Source: Catenulispora pinisilvae (GTDB taxonomy: Bacteria > Actinomycetota > Actinomycetes > Streptomycetales > Catenulisporaceae). From it: a stretch of 57,242 bases of DNA. The position numbers and the translations under genes are program-made. Positions 8,806-17,986 of the stretch are shown here, one piece after another (positions within the stretch are counted from its first letter, which is position 1; every line of letters starts with the position of its first letter). Location of the stretch: positions 1 to 57,242 of the forward strand of contig NZ_JAAFZA010000042.1 in assembly GCF_015356865.1 (NCBI RefSeq), given 5' to 3'. The notes beneath the pieces were generated by a model. That model saw nothing but the letters and a program-made list of their open reading frames with translations, was not told the DNA's origin and did no database searches.

Positions 8806-10050
8806 ATGGCGAACAGCAAGCGACGGCACTGGACGTTCGTCGGGGCCGCCGCGGCCGCGATCGTCCTGGCCGCCGGCATCGCGACCGCCGTCTCCGGCGG
8901 CGACCCCGGCGAGCCCAAGGCGTTCGGCAACCCGCCGTCGGCGGCCGCGACCGCCACGGACACCTCCGGCGCGACCACGACCCCGGGTGCCGGCCAGAGC
9001 TCCGCGCCCGGCACCGCCGCCGGGACCGGGCCGGCCGCGAGCGACACCAAGACCTTGTCGCCGGCCGACCTGAAGTGGGGTCTGGACTACAGCGACACGC
9101 TGACGTTCGACACGCCGGACCAGCTCAACACCGCGCTCGACGACGCCAAGCGACTCGGGATGGACTACATCCGCGTCGACTTCGGCTGGGAGGACTATCA
9201 GTCCTTCGCGAACTACCCGCCGGACTTCTCCAAGTTCGACAACGTCGTCGCCGGGGCGAACGCCCGCGGCCTGAAGGTGCTGGCCACCATCGACTTCCCG
9301 CCGCCGTGGGCGCGCCGGGCCAGTTGCAAGGACACCGCCGCCTGCCCGCCCGCCGACAACGCGGTGTTCGCGAACTTCGTGAAGCAGGCGGTGGCGCGCT
9401 ACTCGGCCCGGGGCGTCCACTACTGGGAGGTGTGGAACGAGCCCAACATCACGGCCTGGGCCCCGCTCCCGGACCCGGCGGACTACACCAAGCTCTTGGT
9501 GACGGTCTCCGCGGCGATCCGCGCCGCCGACCCGCACGCCTTCATCCTGATGGGCGGCCTCGCGGCGGACCACCCGAGCCCCGGCGCGCCGTTCATCGCC
9601 CCGTACGACTTCATCACCGCGGTGGCCAAGGCCGGCGGGTTGAAGGCGGTCGACGGGATCGGCTACCACCCCTACCCCGACGGCGACCCGGCGACCAGCA
9701 GCACGTTCCTGGCCATCAGCCAGTCGCCGAAGAGCATCATCACCGCGCTGAACCAGGCCGGGGCCCCGAACATGCCGATCTGGATCACGGAGACCGGGGC
9801 GAACATCCCGGCCCTGATCTTCGGGCCGCCGGACCAAGTCAAGCCGCAGGAGGCGCAGCAGGTGCAGCAGGCCAAGCGGGAGGTGGACGTGCTGTCCTCG
9901 TATCCGAACGTGGCGTCGTTCTTCTGGTTCTCCTACCAGGACTCGCCCCCCGACCGCCTGTTCTTCGGGCTGCGGCGGGGCGACGGGACCTACCGGCCGG
10001 CGTTCGACACCCTGCAGCAGATCATCGCCGACGCGAAGAAGGCGCAATGA
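8806..10050 (+). CDS. Membrane-anchored or secreted clan GH-A glycoside hydrolase
   Basis: The protein is 414 residues from ATG 8806. I chose this start because it is preceded by a purine-rich AGGCGGG about 8 nt away, while an in-frame ATG at 8779 has none. A basic N-terminus and one hydrophobic segment (about residues 10-30) form a signal anchor without a lipobox Cys. A Ser/Thr/Ala/Gly-rich linker of roughly 50 residues follows, then a TIM-barrel domain. The acid/base Glu is in VWNEPNI (about residue 212) and the nucleophile Glu in WITETGAN (about 329), the arrangement of clan GH-A (GH5/GH39/GH1-like). It overlaps the next gene by ATGA. In a biosynthetic locus such enzymes often trim or release the polymer (inference). 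Confidence 0.87.
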   Translation: MANSKRRHWTFVGAAAAAIVLAAGIATAVSGGDPGEPKAFGNPPSAAATATDTSGATTTPGAGQSSAPGTAAGTGPAASDTKTLSPADLKWGLDYSDTLTFDTPDQLNTALDDAKRLGMDYIRVDFGWEDYQSFANYPPDFSKFDNVVAGANARGLKVLATIDFPPPWARRASCKDTAACPPADNAVFANFVKQAVARYSARGVHYWEVWNEPNITAWAPLPDPADYTKLLVTVSAAIRAADPHAFILMGGLAADHPSPGAPFIAPYDFITAVAKAGGLKAVDGIGYHPYPDGDPATSSTFLAISQSPKSIITALNQAGAPNMPIWITETGANIPALIFGPPDQVKPQEAQQVQQAKREVDVLSSYPNVASFFWFSYQDSPPDRLFFGLRRGDGTYRPAFDTLQQIIADAKKAQ

Positions 10051-10835
10051 GCGCGGGCCGGGCGCCACGGGTCTCCGTGCTCATACCGTGCGCCCCGCGT
10101 CAGCACTACCTGGAGGAGACGCTGCTCTCCATCCAGAAGCAGACCTTCCAGGACTGGGAGGTGGTCCTGGTGCTGGACGGCGAGTGCGAAGAGAACCGGC
10201 GCATGGCCGCCGTGCTGCCCGCCGACCAGGTCCGGATCGTCCTCACCGCGCGCCCCCGCTCCGGCATCGCCGCGGCCCGCAACGCCGGTCTGCCCGAGTG
10301 CCGCGGCGACCTGGTGGCGTTCTGCGACGGGGACGACCTCTGCGAACCCGGGCGATTGGCCCAGCAGGTCGCCGAATTCGACCGCCGTCCCGCCCTGGGG
10401 ATGCTCGCCACCTGGTCCCGCCGCTTCGACAGCGACAGCGGTGCCGACCTCGGCCCGCGCCGCTGCCCGGCCGAGTCCGACGCGCTGGCCCGCAAACTGT
10501 TGCTGTTCAACGCGGTGACCGTGTCCACGGTGATGGTGCGGCCTGAGGTGGTGCGCGAGGCGGGAGACTTCCGCGACGCCGCGGTCCAGTGCGAGGACTA
10601 CGACCTCTGGCTCCGGATCCTCGGCCGGGCCGAGGCGGCCGCGCTGCCGGAGGAGCTGGTGCGCTACCGGGTGCACGAGGGGCAGTTCAGCCACCGGGCG
10701 AAGATCATGCCGAGCAGCGGCCTGTTGCGGCGTGAGAAGCTGGCGGCGGCCCGGCGGCTGGGATACAGCGTGCCGGTGGCCCGGATGAAGCATCTGGCCT
10801 GGGTGGGGGTCCAGTTGGTGAACCGGCGCTGGTAG
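10047..10835 (+). CDS. Glycosyltransferase family 2 protein
   Basis: The protein is 262 residues. The start is ATG 10047, which overlaps the hydrolase stop as ATGA, so the two are translationally coupled. The GT-A fold begins PRVSVLIPCAPRQHYLEETLLSIQKQ, continues with VLVLDGE and ARNAGL, and has the metal-binding acidic motif VAFCDGDDLCEP near residue 100. The later stretch CEDYDLWLRIL carries the catalytic-base region (ED-Y motif) of GT2 enzymes. There is no membrane segment, so it is a soluble or peripheral transferase acting on the cytoplasmic face. The sugar specificity is unknown. Confidence 0.92.
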   Translation: MSAGRAPRVSVLIPCAPRQHYLEETLLSIQKQTFQDWEVVLVLDGECEENRRMAAVLPADQVRIVLTARPRSGIAAARNAGLPECRGDLVAFCDGDDLCEPGRLAQQVAEFDRRPALGMLATWSRRFDSDSGADLGPRRCPAESDALARKLLLFNAVTVSTVMVRPEVVREAGDFRDAAVQCEDYDLWLRILGRAEAAALPEELVRYRVHEGQFSHRAKIMPSSGLLRREKLAAARRLGYSVPVARMKHLAWVGVQLVNRRW

Positions 10836-10865
10836 CAGTCGGTGGCGGGGCGCTCGGGCGCCTGC

Positions 10866-12746
10866 TCACTGGCTGGGCGGTCGCCAGGGGCCGTCCGCCG
10901 CGCCCGCCCCCGAGGCGTCATCCACCGGCGGCTCCGGTCCCGGCTCCGGGCGCGGATCGCGATCTTCTTCGGGCTCCGGCCGGAAGAATGACTCGGGCAC
11001 GTTGATCGGCCGGACGATCGGCGGCTCCGGCTCCGATGACGGCCGCGGCACTGTCGGTCGCGCCTGGCGGGGCACCGACCGGGGCCGTACTCGCAGGCCC
11101 CCGGCCCCGACCGGCCGCCAGCTCTCCCGTCCGTAGAGCTGCGGCGGGGCATGGCCGGCATCTTCCGAGCCGTACGCGTCGAACCGGTCGCTTCGCCCTC
11201 GTGCCTCCGGACGGTTCCACGGGAAGAACATCGGCTCGGTGATCGCCGTCGAGTCGTTCACCGCGACCCGCGCGAAGTCCTGCTCGGGCTCCAACCGCTC
11301 GGCGGAGCCGTGGTCCTCGCCGGCCTGATCCAGCGCCGCCATCTTCGCCCCCGGCACGAACGCCACGGCGAACAGCCCCGAGGCCAGGTTCCCCAGCGCC
11401 CAGGCCCAGCCGATCCAGTTCAGGCCCCGGTGGGCGAAGCCGAGCGCCAGCGCCAGCGTCGTGAGCAGGTACACCAGGTTGCTGCCGAGCAGCGCCGTCA
11501 TCCGCCCCGTGATCCGCAGCGCGCTGCTGGCCCAGGTGTGGAACGCGACCGCGAGCGCGCCGAGCGCCAGTATCGTCAGCAGCCCCTGCGCGTGTCCCGG
11601 GTACTTGCTGCCGAACAGGCTCAGCAGCGGCTCGCGCACCAAGATCACGGCCGCGACGCCCGGCACCATCACCGCGGTCATGATCGTCGCTGACCGCTTC
11701 ATCAAGCTGCGAAGTTGCTCGGGGTCGTGGGCGCCCTCGGAGAAGAGCGCGTCGCCGATGGCGTAGGAGCCGGTCGAGAGCAGGGCCGCGATCTGCGAGC
11801 CCAGATAGTAATAGGTGACGTCGTCCGGGCCCAGCCAGCGCAGCGTGATGATCGGCAGGGCGAGCTGCGGTATCAGGTTCAGCAGCGAGGAGAACTGTGT
11901 GGTCGCCGAGTAGCCGGCCGTCTCCCGGATCCGGGTGCCGCCGAGCCGGAAGGAGAATCGGAAATCCAGCTTCCGGTACATGAAGTACAGCGAGGCCAGG
12001 GTGGCCACGACGTAACCGGTCCCGGAGGCCGCCACGATGCCCATGGCGCCCATGCCGACCACGAACACCGGGATCGCCAGCTTGGCCACGCTCTGGATGA
12101 AGCCGTCGACCAGCGTGTTGTATTCGGCCCGGCGCGCGGCCATGAAGACCGAGTCGGTCACCAGGTTCACCGTGGCGAAGACGCAGATGACGATCAGGAC
12201 CAGCGCGTAGACGGGCTTGTCGCGGACGAAGGCGAGATCCGGGGAGATCAGCCTCACGGCCAGGACGTAGCCGGTGCCCAGAACGAAGCTGGCGGCCGCC
12301 ACGAGCGCCAGCATCATCGACACCTGACGGTGCCGCGCCGCGCCGCGGGCCGGGAACCGGATCATCGTGGCCCCGAACCCGAACGTGCTCAGGAACGAGA
12401 TGAGCGAGATCGCCGACAGCAGCGTGGTGGCCAGGCCGATCTGGGTCGAGCTGTAGAGGTGGGCGACGAGCGCCCAGAATATGAAGCCTATGCCGGCGGT
12501 GAGGCCGGCGGAGGCCATGAGGAACAGGGAGTTCCGGAGCATCTTCGTGCCCGGGCCGCCGCCGGCGTCCTCGGCGTCGGTGCCGTCGAGCTCTGAGCTG
12601 TCGAGTTCCGAGCCATCGAGGTCTGAGTCCTTGAGCCCTGGGCCGTAGAACTCTGAGTCAGTGTCCGGATATGCGGCGTCCGGGTCGCCGGACTTCCGGT
12701 CATCGGGTTCTGATTCGGTGGCCGCCCGGCGGTGCCCCCTAGCCAT
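10866..12746 (-). CDS. Oligosaccharide flippase (Wzx/MurJ-MATE superfamily) with long acidic tails
   Basis: The 626-residue protein has about 12-14 membrane segments from residue ~70 to ~480, with a Wzx-like first helix (LRNSLFLMASAGLTAGIGF). It would move lipid-linked oligosaccharide across the membrane. Both ends are unusual. The first ~65 residues are Asp/Ser/Glu-rich with a repeated D-x-S-E-L-D pattern. The last ~140 residues are hydrophilic and Pro/Arg/Glu-rich with no hydrophobic helix. Its start overlaps the end of the upstream small membrane protein by 8 bp, so the pair is coupled. A substrate specific to this locus is inferred from neighbours. Confidence 0.88.
   Translation of the reverse strand: MARGHRRAATESEPDDRKSGDPDAAYPDTDSEFYGPGLKDSDLDGSELDSSELDGTDAEDAGGGPGTKMLRNSLFLMASAGLTAGIGFIFWALVAHLYSSTQIGLATTLLSAISLISFLSTFGFGATMIRFPARGAARHRQVSMMLALVAAASFVLGTGYVLAVRLISPDLAFVRDKPVYALVLIVICVFATVNLVTDSVFMAARRAEYNTLVDGFIQSVAKLAIPVFVVGMGAMGIVAASGTGYVVATLASLYFMYRKLDFRFSFRLGGTRIRETAGYSATTQFSSLLNLIPQLALPIITLRWLGPDDVTYYYLGSQIAALLSTGSYAIGDALFSEGAHDPEQLRSLMKRSATIMTAVMVPGVAAVILVREPLLSLFGSKYPGHAQGLLTILALGALAVAFHTWASSALRITGRMTALLGSNLVYLLTTLALALGFAHRGLNWIGWAWALGNLASGLFAVAFVPGAKMAALDQAGEDHGSAERLEPEQDFARVAVNDSTAITEPMFFPWNRPEARGRSDRFDAYGSEDAGHAPPQLYGRESWRPVGAGGLRVRPRSVPRQARPTVPRPSSEPEPPIVRPINVPESFFRPEPEEDRDPRPEPGPEPPVDDASGAGAADGPWRPPSQ
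12590..12670. repeat. Degenerate ~15-bp tandem repeat inside the flippase gene
   Basis: Successive variants of a 15-base unit (tcgagctctgagctg, tcgagttccgagcca, tcgaggtctgagtcc, ttgagccctgggccg and related) encode the repeated Asp-Leu/Ser-Glu-Leu-Asp tail of the flippase. The unit is a multiple of three, so copy-number changes alter tail length without breaking the frame. Confidence 0.6.
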
Positions 12747-13191
12747 GTCGGGTCTTCCGGACCCGCAGGCCGAACAGGCAACCGGACAGCAGCACGAAGC
12801 ACAGCACGGCCGTTGTGCCCTCCGACGGGTGTGCCAAGAAGTGGGTGAGCCGGTACCCGGTGGTCCAGGGGTGGATCAGGTTATTGAGGCACAGGTAGAC
12901 CCATACCAGGAACGCGTACCCGCCGATCGCGGCCAGAGCGGCCTCGGCCGGGTCCGGCCGGCCGGCGCGGCGGGCCCAGAACGTGCCGGTCCGGGCGCGC
13001 AGCGGGTACGCGCAGCCGAACGACACCGCAAGGCTCAGGGCACCGAAGGTGTCACGCCGTATCGGCAGCACGGTGCTGACCGGCGTGCTGAGCACGTCGG
13101 GCCGCAGCACCGCGACCAGGGCCACATAGGCCCAGCCCAGCAGCCCGGCGACCATCAGCGTCTCGGCGGCGGGCCGGCACAGCGTCCTCAT
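12739..13191 (-). CDS. Small integral membrane protein of the glycan locus (unknown function)
   Basis: I do not recognise this 150-residue protein. It shows four hydrophobic segments: about 10-30 (AETLMVAGLLGWAYVALVAV), 50-65, 88-105 (AIGGYAFLVWVYLCLNNLI) and 128-145. Polar loops contain WTTGYRLTHFLAHPSEG. The conserved-looking His and Asn residues between helices could sit near the membrane surface. It overlaps the flippase start by 8 bp and follows the GT4 gene by 3 bp, so it is almost certainly cotranscribed and made together with the flippase. A partner of the flippase or polymerase is a reasonable guess, nothing more. Confidence 0.75.
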   Translation of the reverse strand: MRTLCRPAAETLMVAGLLGWAYVALVAVLRPDVLSTPVSTVLPIRRDTFGALSLAVSFGCAYPLRARTGTFWARRAGRPDPAEAALAAIGGYAFLVWVYLCLNNLIHPWTTGYRLTHFLAHPSEGTTAVLCFVLLSGCLFGLRVRKTRHG

Positions 13192-13194
13192 ACG

Positions 13195-14367
13195 TCATCC
13201 CCGGTCGGCGGAACTCGTTCTCGGGCGGATCGCCGCGCGGTAGGCCTCGATCAGTAGGGAAGCGTGCTCCGGCCACGCGAAACGCTCCACCGCGTACTCC
13301 CGGGCGTACTTGCCCATCTGCCGGCGCAGCTCGGAGTCCGCGGCGATCTCCCGCAGCCGGACGCGAAGCGTCTCCGTGTCCCGGTTCACCAACGATACGC
13401 GATCACGATCCAGGTCATAGGCCGCGTAGCCGGTGTCGTCGGTGGTCAGCACGGCGAGCCCGGAGCTCATCGCCTCCTGGACGGTGAGCGGGAAGCCCTC
13501 GGAGGTCGAGGGGAGGGCGAAGACGTCGCAGGCCCGGTAGGCGGCGGCCACCTCGGCGGGGGCGAGGGAGCCGAGGTAGAGCACTGATTCCGCCGCCCCG
13601 GCCAGCTCTTCGGCCGGCCCGCCGGCGAACACCAGCCGGTAGCCCGGATCGGCCGCCGCTAGCAGCAGGTCGAAGCCCTTCTTGGGCACGAACCGCCCGA
13701 CGAACAGCACCAGCACGCCCGCTCGCGGCAGGCCCAGCCGCTCCCGCTCCGCGGCCTGCTCGGCGGCGTCCCGGATCGGCCGGAACAGTGTGGTGTCGAC
13801 GCCGTTCGGCAGGTGGCGCACCCGCTCCGGCCGCGCGCCGAGGCCGCGGGCGAAGGCCGCGACGTCGGAGTTCATGGTGAAGACGGATCGCGAGCCGCGC
13901 ATGAGCAGCCGTCCGGCCGTCGCGTAGACGGCCTTCTGGACCAGGCCCACGGCGGCCGAGTCGTGGTGCACCAGCGCCACGTGCTGCGTGGCCACTATCG
14001 GGGTGCGGGTCAGCTTCGCCGCGGTGAGCGCGGCCCACGACGTCAGATAGAAGGCATCGTGGATGTGCACGACGTCAGCCCACCGCGCCCAGCGCACCGC
14101 GCGGCGCAGCAGCTTCGGTCCCGGGATCGGGAACGGCACCCCGGCCTTGCGCTCCAGCCCGTTCCAGGCCCGGACCCGCACCACCCGGACCCCGTCCTCG
14201 ACGGTGACGCTGCTCCGTTCCCCGCTGGTGAGCACTGTCACCTGCACTCCGGCGGCGGTCAGGTGCCGGGCCTCGGCGTGCACGACGTTCTCTATGCCGC
14301 CCAGGTGCGGCGGGTAGTAGTGGCTGACCATAAGGACTTTGAGTGGTCCGGCGTCGTCGTGGCTCAT
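13195..14367 (-). CDS. Glycosyltransferase family 4 protein
   Basis: The 390-residue GT-B enzyme starts with KVLMVSHYYPPHLGGIENVVH, a classical GT4 N-terminus with the GG-I-E loop. The donor half contains LVLFVGRFVPKKGFDLLLAA and STSEGFPLTVQEAMSSGLAVLTT, with the E-x7-E pair. It lies between the membrane protein genes and overlaps the upstream large membrane protein gene by four bases (ATGA at 14364-14367), so translation is coupled. The role is sugar addition to the lipid-linked repeat unit of the locus; the linkage is unknown. Confidence 0.93.
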   Translation of the reverse strand: MSHDDAGPLKVLMVSHYYPPHLGGIENVVHAEARHLTAAGVQVTVLTSGERSSVTVEDGVRVVRVRAWNGLERKAGVPFPIPGPKLLRRAVRWARWADVVHIHDAFYLTSWAALTAAKLTRTPIVATQHVALVHHDSAAVGLVQKAVYATAGRLLMRGSRSVFTMNSDVAAFARGLGARPERVRHLPNGVDTTLFRPIRDAAEQAAERERLGLPRAGVLVLFVGRFVPKKGFDLLLAAADPGYRLVFAGGPAEELAGAAESVLYLGSLAPAEVAAAYRACDVFALPSTSEGFPLTVQEAMSSGLAVLTTDDTGYAAYDLDRDRVSLVNRDTETLRVRLREIAADSELRRQMGKYAREYAVERFAWPEHASLLIEAYRAAIRPRTSSADRG

Positions 14368-16811
14368 CGGTAGATCTCCACTCCGGGACTGACGTAGATC
14401 TTGTCCTTCAGGTCTTCGAGCAGGGCGGTCGGGTACACATACGGCACCGCCGTACCCCGATAGTCGATGGACGCCCGATCCTGGTCCACCTCCGCGTGAC
14501 CGAGCATGACGTAGCTCCCGGGTCGCAGCAGGAGCGGATCGACCGTGCCTTCGGCCGGACCGATGTAGACGCTCTGGATCCGCTCGAAGACGTCCTGGCT
14601 GGTCTGGAGCAGCATGGTCTGCTGCGCGTCGGGCGGGATGTGGTCGTACACGCTCTGGAGCCAGGCGGCCGCGTCCAGCTCCTCAGGGGTCGGGAAGTAC
14701 TCGTCGTAGTACTGGCCGGAGTCGGACAGCGCGAGCTGCGGCGGATAGCCGCCGGTGAAGCGCGGCACGACGCCGGTGAGGTCGATCGCCATCACGGCTA
14801 GCACCCCGGCGAGCACCGGCGTCCGGTAGCGGCCGCACCAGCGCAGCGCCCAGAGCAGGCCGGCGGCCATGAACGGGCCGAAAAAGAAGATGCCTTGCTG
14901 GAGCGCTCGCAGGACGCTGTAGTCGACCGTCAGCTGTGGCACGAGCGTCAGCAGGACCAGGACCGCGATCGAGCCCACAGCCAGCGCGGCCTGGTCCCGG
15001 CTCGGGGTCAGCTCGGCCCGGAGCCGCCGGTAGCGCAGGCCCAGCAGGGCCACGGCCGTGCCGATCACCAGCAGTAGCTGGATCGCGGCGGCGATGCCGA
15101 AGCGGACCAGGCCGTTCAGGCTCGCCACCGGCAGGCCCAGGTGCTGCAAGCCGGTGCCGACCGAGGTCAGCGGCAGGTCCGGGATGGAGGTGACCGGGGT
15201 CGGGGCCTTGTCGATCACGTCTTGCGGGTACAGCAGACCCTGGTCGCGGTCGTGGGCGGTCGCGGCGCGGGTCTCGGCCAGGTAGGCGGCCATGCGCTGG
15301 TCGTCGGTGACGTTGGAGCCGCCGACCAGGCTGTTGCTGGTGTCGGCGGAGCCGACGTCCGAGGAGTGGCCGATGACCTCTTTCCACGAGGAGAGCAGAG
15401 TGCTGGTCAGCTGCCCGCTGGTGTGGGTGATCGGACCGGCCCAGGCCACGGCCAGGACCGCGGTGAGGGCGACCAGCCAGACGGTGAGGAACGCCGGGGC
15501 GGCCCGTTCCGGCGCCGGGTCGCCACTCGGATCCCGGACGGGGACTGAGCCCTCGCTGTCGTCCTCGCTGCTGTCCTCAACGTAGTCCCAGTCGCCGTAG
15601 TCCCAGATGTCGGCCGGGTCCCGCCGGCTGTCCCGGGTCCGCCGCCGCTCGCCGATCCGGTCCAGCAGCCGCCAGGCTGTCGTGACCACCACCCCGGACC
15701 CCAGGACCATCACCAGCACATACGCGGTCGCGTAGTGCGCGAGCACGATCCCGGCCAGCAAGGGGATCATCGCGTAGCGCCGCAGCCGGGCGTCGCGGTG
15801 CTGCTCGGACATCACCACGGCCACCGCGCCCAGCACGACGAACGCGATCTCCTGGCGTGCCATGTACGCCATGTCGGTGAAGAACGTCGGGAAGGTCAGG
15901 AACAGCGCCGCGGAAAGCAGGGCCACCTGCCGTGACGCCAGATTGTGGACCGACCGGAACAGCGCGACCGGAGCCACCGCGAACATCAGCGGGAAGACGA
16001 TCTTCCAGACCCCGGTCGCGGAGATCGCGGTGAGTTTGGTCAGCGCCAGCGGCAGCAAGGTGATGCTCAGGCAGGCGTTGTACGAGGTCGGATAGTCCGT
16101 GATCACCCAGCGCCCGCCGCCGAGGTTGAGCCGGTAGACCTCGTACTCGACCTGGATGTCGTGCCCGGTGATCAGCCAGCCGCGCAGTGCCGTCAGCAGC
16201 AGCAGGGCGGCCGCGCCGAGGAAGACGCCCAGTTCCAGCACCTCGACCGCGTATCGGTTGTGCCGGATCAGCAGCAGCGCCAGCAAACCGGCGATCGCCG
16301 TGTACGCCAGCATGCTGACTTGCGGGCCGAGCCCGTTGTTCAGCCGGGTGGCGCCCGCGACGGCCAGGACCAGGCACAGCGCGCCGTAGCCCGCGACGAC
16401 CCGCAGTCCGGGCAGGTGCACCCGCCGGATCCGGGCCCACGTCCCCTCTCCGCACTCCGGGGACAACGCGCCGATCCCCAGGTCCACCAACGCGAACCCG
16501 GCCGCCAGCGGCACCTCCGCGAGCGGCCTGCTGTAGCCGACCAGCGGTGCGCCGAAGTTCACGAGCAGCAACACAGCGAAGTCGGTGACCACGGCGAAGC
16601 CGAAGGCGAGCAGCAGCGCGGAGTCCAGCCGGGACACGACGCGCCGCGCCAGGGCCACCCAGAACACGGTCGGCGCGCCGAGGATCAGCCACAGTCCGGC
16701 CACGGTGGCCAGCGGGCCGGGGAGGTAGTGGGCGCCGAAGGAGGCGGTCACACCGGCGAGGACGACGCTCGCCAGGAGCGCTTTTCTGGCGTCCGAACTC
16801 TCCGTCTTCAG
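14364..16811 (-). CDS. Large polytopic membrane protein, candidate glycan polymerase or GT-C-type transferase
   Basis: From GTG 16751 this reads 795 residues with well over ten hydrophobic segments, two long polar regions and a C-terminal extracytoplasmic domain (DAAAWLQSVYDHIPPDAQQT). The polar regions are an acidic loop around residue 390 with DYGDWDYVEDSSEDD and a loop around 450-520. Upstream of 16751 the frame stays open for 20 more codons, reading KTESSDARKALLASVVLAGV, which completes a good first membrane helix. The only candidate initiator there is a CTG at 16809-16811 that overlaps the preceding gene's TGA, with GGTGGG just before it. I take that as the likely start, though CTG initiation is inferred. 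Size and topology resemble GT39/GT83-like or Wzy-type proteins, but no diagnostic motif is certain. Confidence 0.75.
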   Translation of the reverse strand: MKTESSDARKALLASVVLAGVTASFGAHYLPGPLATVAGLWLILGAPTVFWVALARRVVSRLDSALLLAFGFAVVTDFAVLLLVNFGAPLVGYSRPLAEVPLAAGFALVDLGIGALSPECGEGTWARIRRVHLPGLRVVAGYGALCLVLAVAGATRLNNGLGPQVSMLAYTAIAGLLALLLIRHNRYAVEVLELGVFLGAAALLLLTALRGWLITGHDIQVEYEVYRLNLGGGRWVITDYPTSYNACLSITLLPLALTKLTAISATGVWKIVFPLMFAVAPVALFRSVHNLASRQVALLSAALFLTFPTFFTDMAYMARQEIAFVVLGAVAVVMSEQHRDARLRRYAMIPLLAGIVLAHYATAYVLVMVLGSGVVVTTAWRLLDRIGERRRTRDSRRDPADIWDYGDWDYVEDSSEDDSEGSVPVRDPSGDPAPERAAPAFLTVWLVALTAVLAVAWAGPITHTSGQLTSTLLSSWKEVIGHSSDVGSADTSNSLVGGSNVTDDQRMAAYLAETRAATAHDRDQGLLYPQDVIDKAPTPVTSIPDLPLTSVGTGLQHLGLPVASLNGLVRFGIAAAIQLLLVIGTAVALLGLRYRRLRAELTPSRDQAALAVGSIAVLVLLTLVPQLTVDYSVLRALQQGIFFFGPFMAAGLLWALRWCGRYRTPVLAGVLAVMAIDLTGVVPRFTGGYPPQLALSDSGQYYDEYFPTPEELDAAAWLQSVYDHIPPDAQQTMLLQTSQDVFERIQSVYIGPAEGTVDPLLLRPGSYVMLGHAEVDQDRASIDYRGTAVPYVYPTALLEDLKDKIYVSPGVEIYR

Positions 16812-17986
16812 AATCCCACCTGCTCGTAGACGTCCTCGATCGCCGCCACGACGCGGTCCCAGCGGCTGTCGGCGACCCGCGCCGCGCCCGCCGCCGCCGG
16901 GGCGGCCAGCGCCGAGCGGTCCCGGGCCAGGCCGTCGATCGCGGTGGCCAGGGCTTGCGGGGTCGGCTCGACGAGGATCCCCACGCCTTGGACGGTCTCG
17001 ATGTTGCCGGGCACCGCGGTCGCCAGCACCGGCAGCCCGGCGGCCATGGCCTCCAGCACCACCAGCGCCATGCCCTCCCGGTCCGACGGCAGGACGAACA
17101 ACTCAGCGTCCTCATACTCCTTGACCAGGTCCTCGCCGTGCTTGCGGCCGACGAACTCCACCCGGTCGTCCAGCCCGAGCCGGCTCGCCTGCGCCAGCAG
17201 GGCCTGGCGCAGGTCGCCGTCGCCGACGAGCCGCAGCCGCACCGGCTCGGTGACCCGCGCCATCGCGTCCAGGAGCCGGGCGACGTTCTTCTGGACGTCG
17301 AGTCGGCCGACGAACAGCAGCCGCAGCGGATCAGGATCCGAACCGGTCGCAGGCTCCGTACTCGCCGCGCGCAGCGGCAGGAAGAACTCTTCGGCGACGC
17401 CGTTGGGGACCACGTGGACCAACGCCCGGTCCACGCCGTAGCGCTCGGCCAGGAAGTCGCGCTGCGACTCGGTGAGCACGATGACCCCGGCCGCGCCCCG
17501 GACGACCCGGCCGAACAGGTGTGTCTTGTAGAACGGCAGCAGTCGGCCGAGCGGCCCGGAGGCGTCGACCTCCATGTGGAAGTGCAGCAGGTACTTCAGG
17601 CCGCGTATTCGGGCACTGATCCAGACCTGCTCCGGCACGACCGCGGTCGCGCAGTGCAGATGGATCACCGTGCCGCGCCGGATCCGCAGCAGCGAGCCGA
17701 ACATGCCGGGGGCGAGCGAGGTGTGCGCGACGGTCAGCGCCCGGTGTCGCCGGACCTTGACGCCGCCCTGCTCGACCGCTCTGTGCGGCGTGCCGTCCGC
17801 CTGGTTGTCGGTGGTGACCACGCTGACGTCGTTCCGGGCCGCGAGCCGGGTGGCCAGGATCTGGACCACCTGCTCCAGGCCGCCGAGCAGCGGCGGGTAG
17901 TTCGGGGTGACCTGAACGATGTGTCGGCGCTTGCCCGGCGCGGAGCCGGTGCCGGGTATGTGCTCGGGGGAGCTCTGCTGGGTCAT
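16808..17986 (-). CDS. Glycosyltransferase family 4 protein
   Basis: The 392-residue GT-B enzyme begins with a short polar stretch, then RHIVQVTPNYPPLLGGLEQVV. The donor-binding half has LRLLFVGRLDVQKNVARLLDAM and SDREGMALVVLEAMAAGLPVL, including the E-x7-E pair; the central part VHVVPNGVAEEFF is also typical. It overlaps its upstream neighbour by ATGA (17983-17986), and its stop codon overlaps the presumed start of the polytopic protein. It therefore sits in a tightly coupled run that would make the components in fixed order. The donor sugar is not identifiable. Confidence 0.93.
   Translation of the reverse strand: MTQQSSPEHIPGTGSAPGKRRHIVQVTPNYPPLLGGLEQVVQILATRLAARNDVSVVTTDNQADGTPHRAVEQGGVKVRRHRALTVAHTSLAPGMFGSLLRIRRGTVIHLHCATAVVPEQVWISARIRGLKYLLHFHMEVDASGPLGRLLPFYKTHLFGRVVRGAAGVIVLTESQRDFLAERYGVDRALVHVVPNGVAEEFFLPLRAASTEPATGSDPDPLRLLFVGRLDVQKNVARLLDAMARVTEPVRLRLVGDGDLRQALLAQASRLGLDDRVEFVGRKHGEDLVKEYEDAELFVLPSDREGMALVVLEAMAAGLPVLATAVPGNIETVQGVGILVEPTPQALATAIDGLARDRSALAAPAAAGAARVADSRWDRVVAAIEDVYEQVGF

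Noticed and set aside
8496-10046. Upstream part of a long plus-strand frame that continues into the GT2 gene
   Set aside because: Only the part from 10047 is protein-like; the rest is an out-of-frame reading of the hydrolase gene and its promoter.
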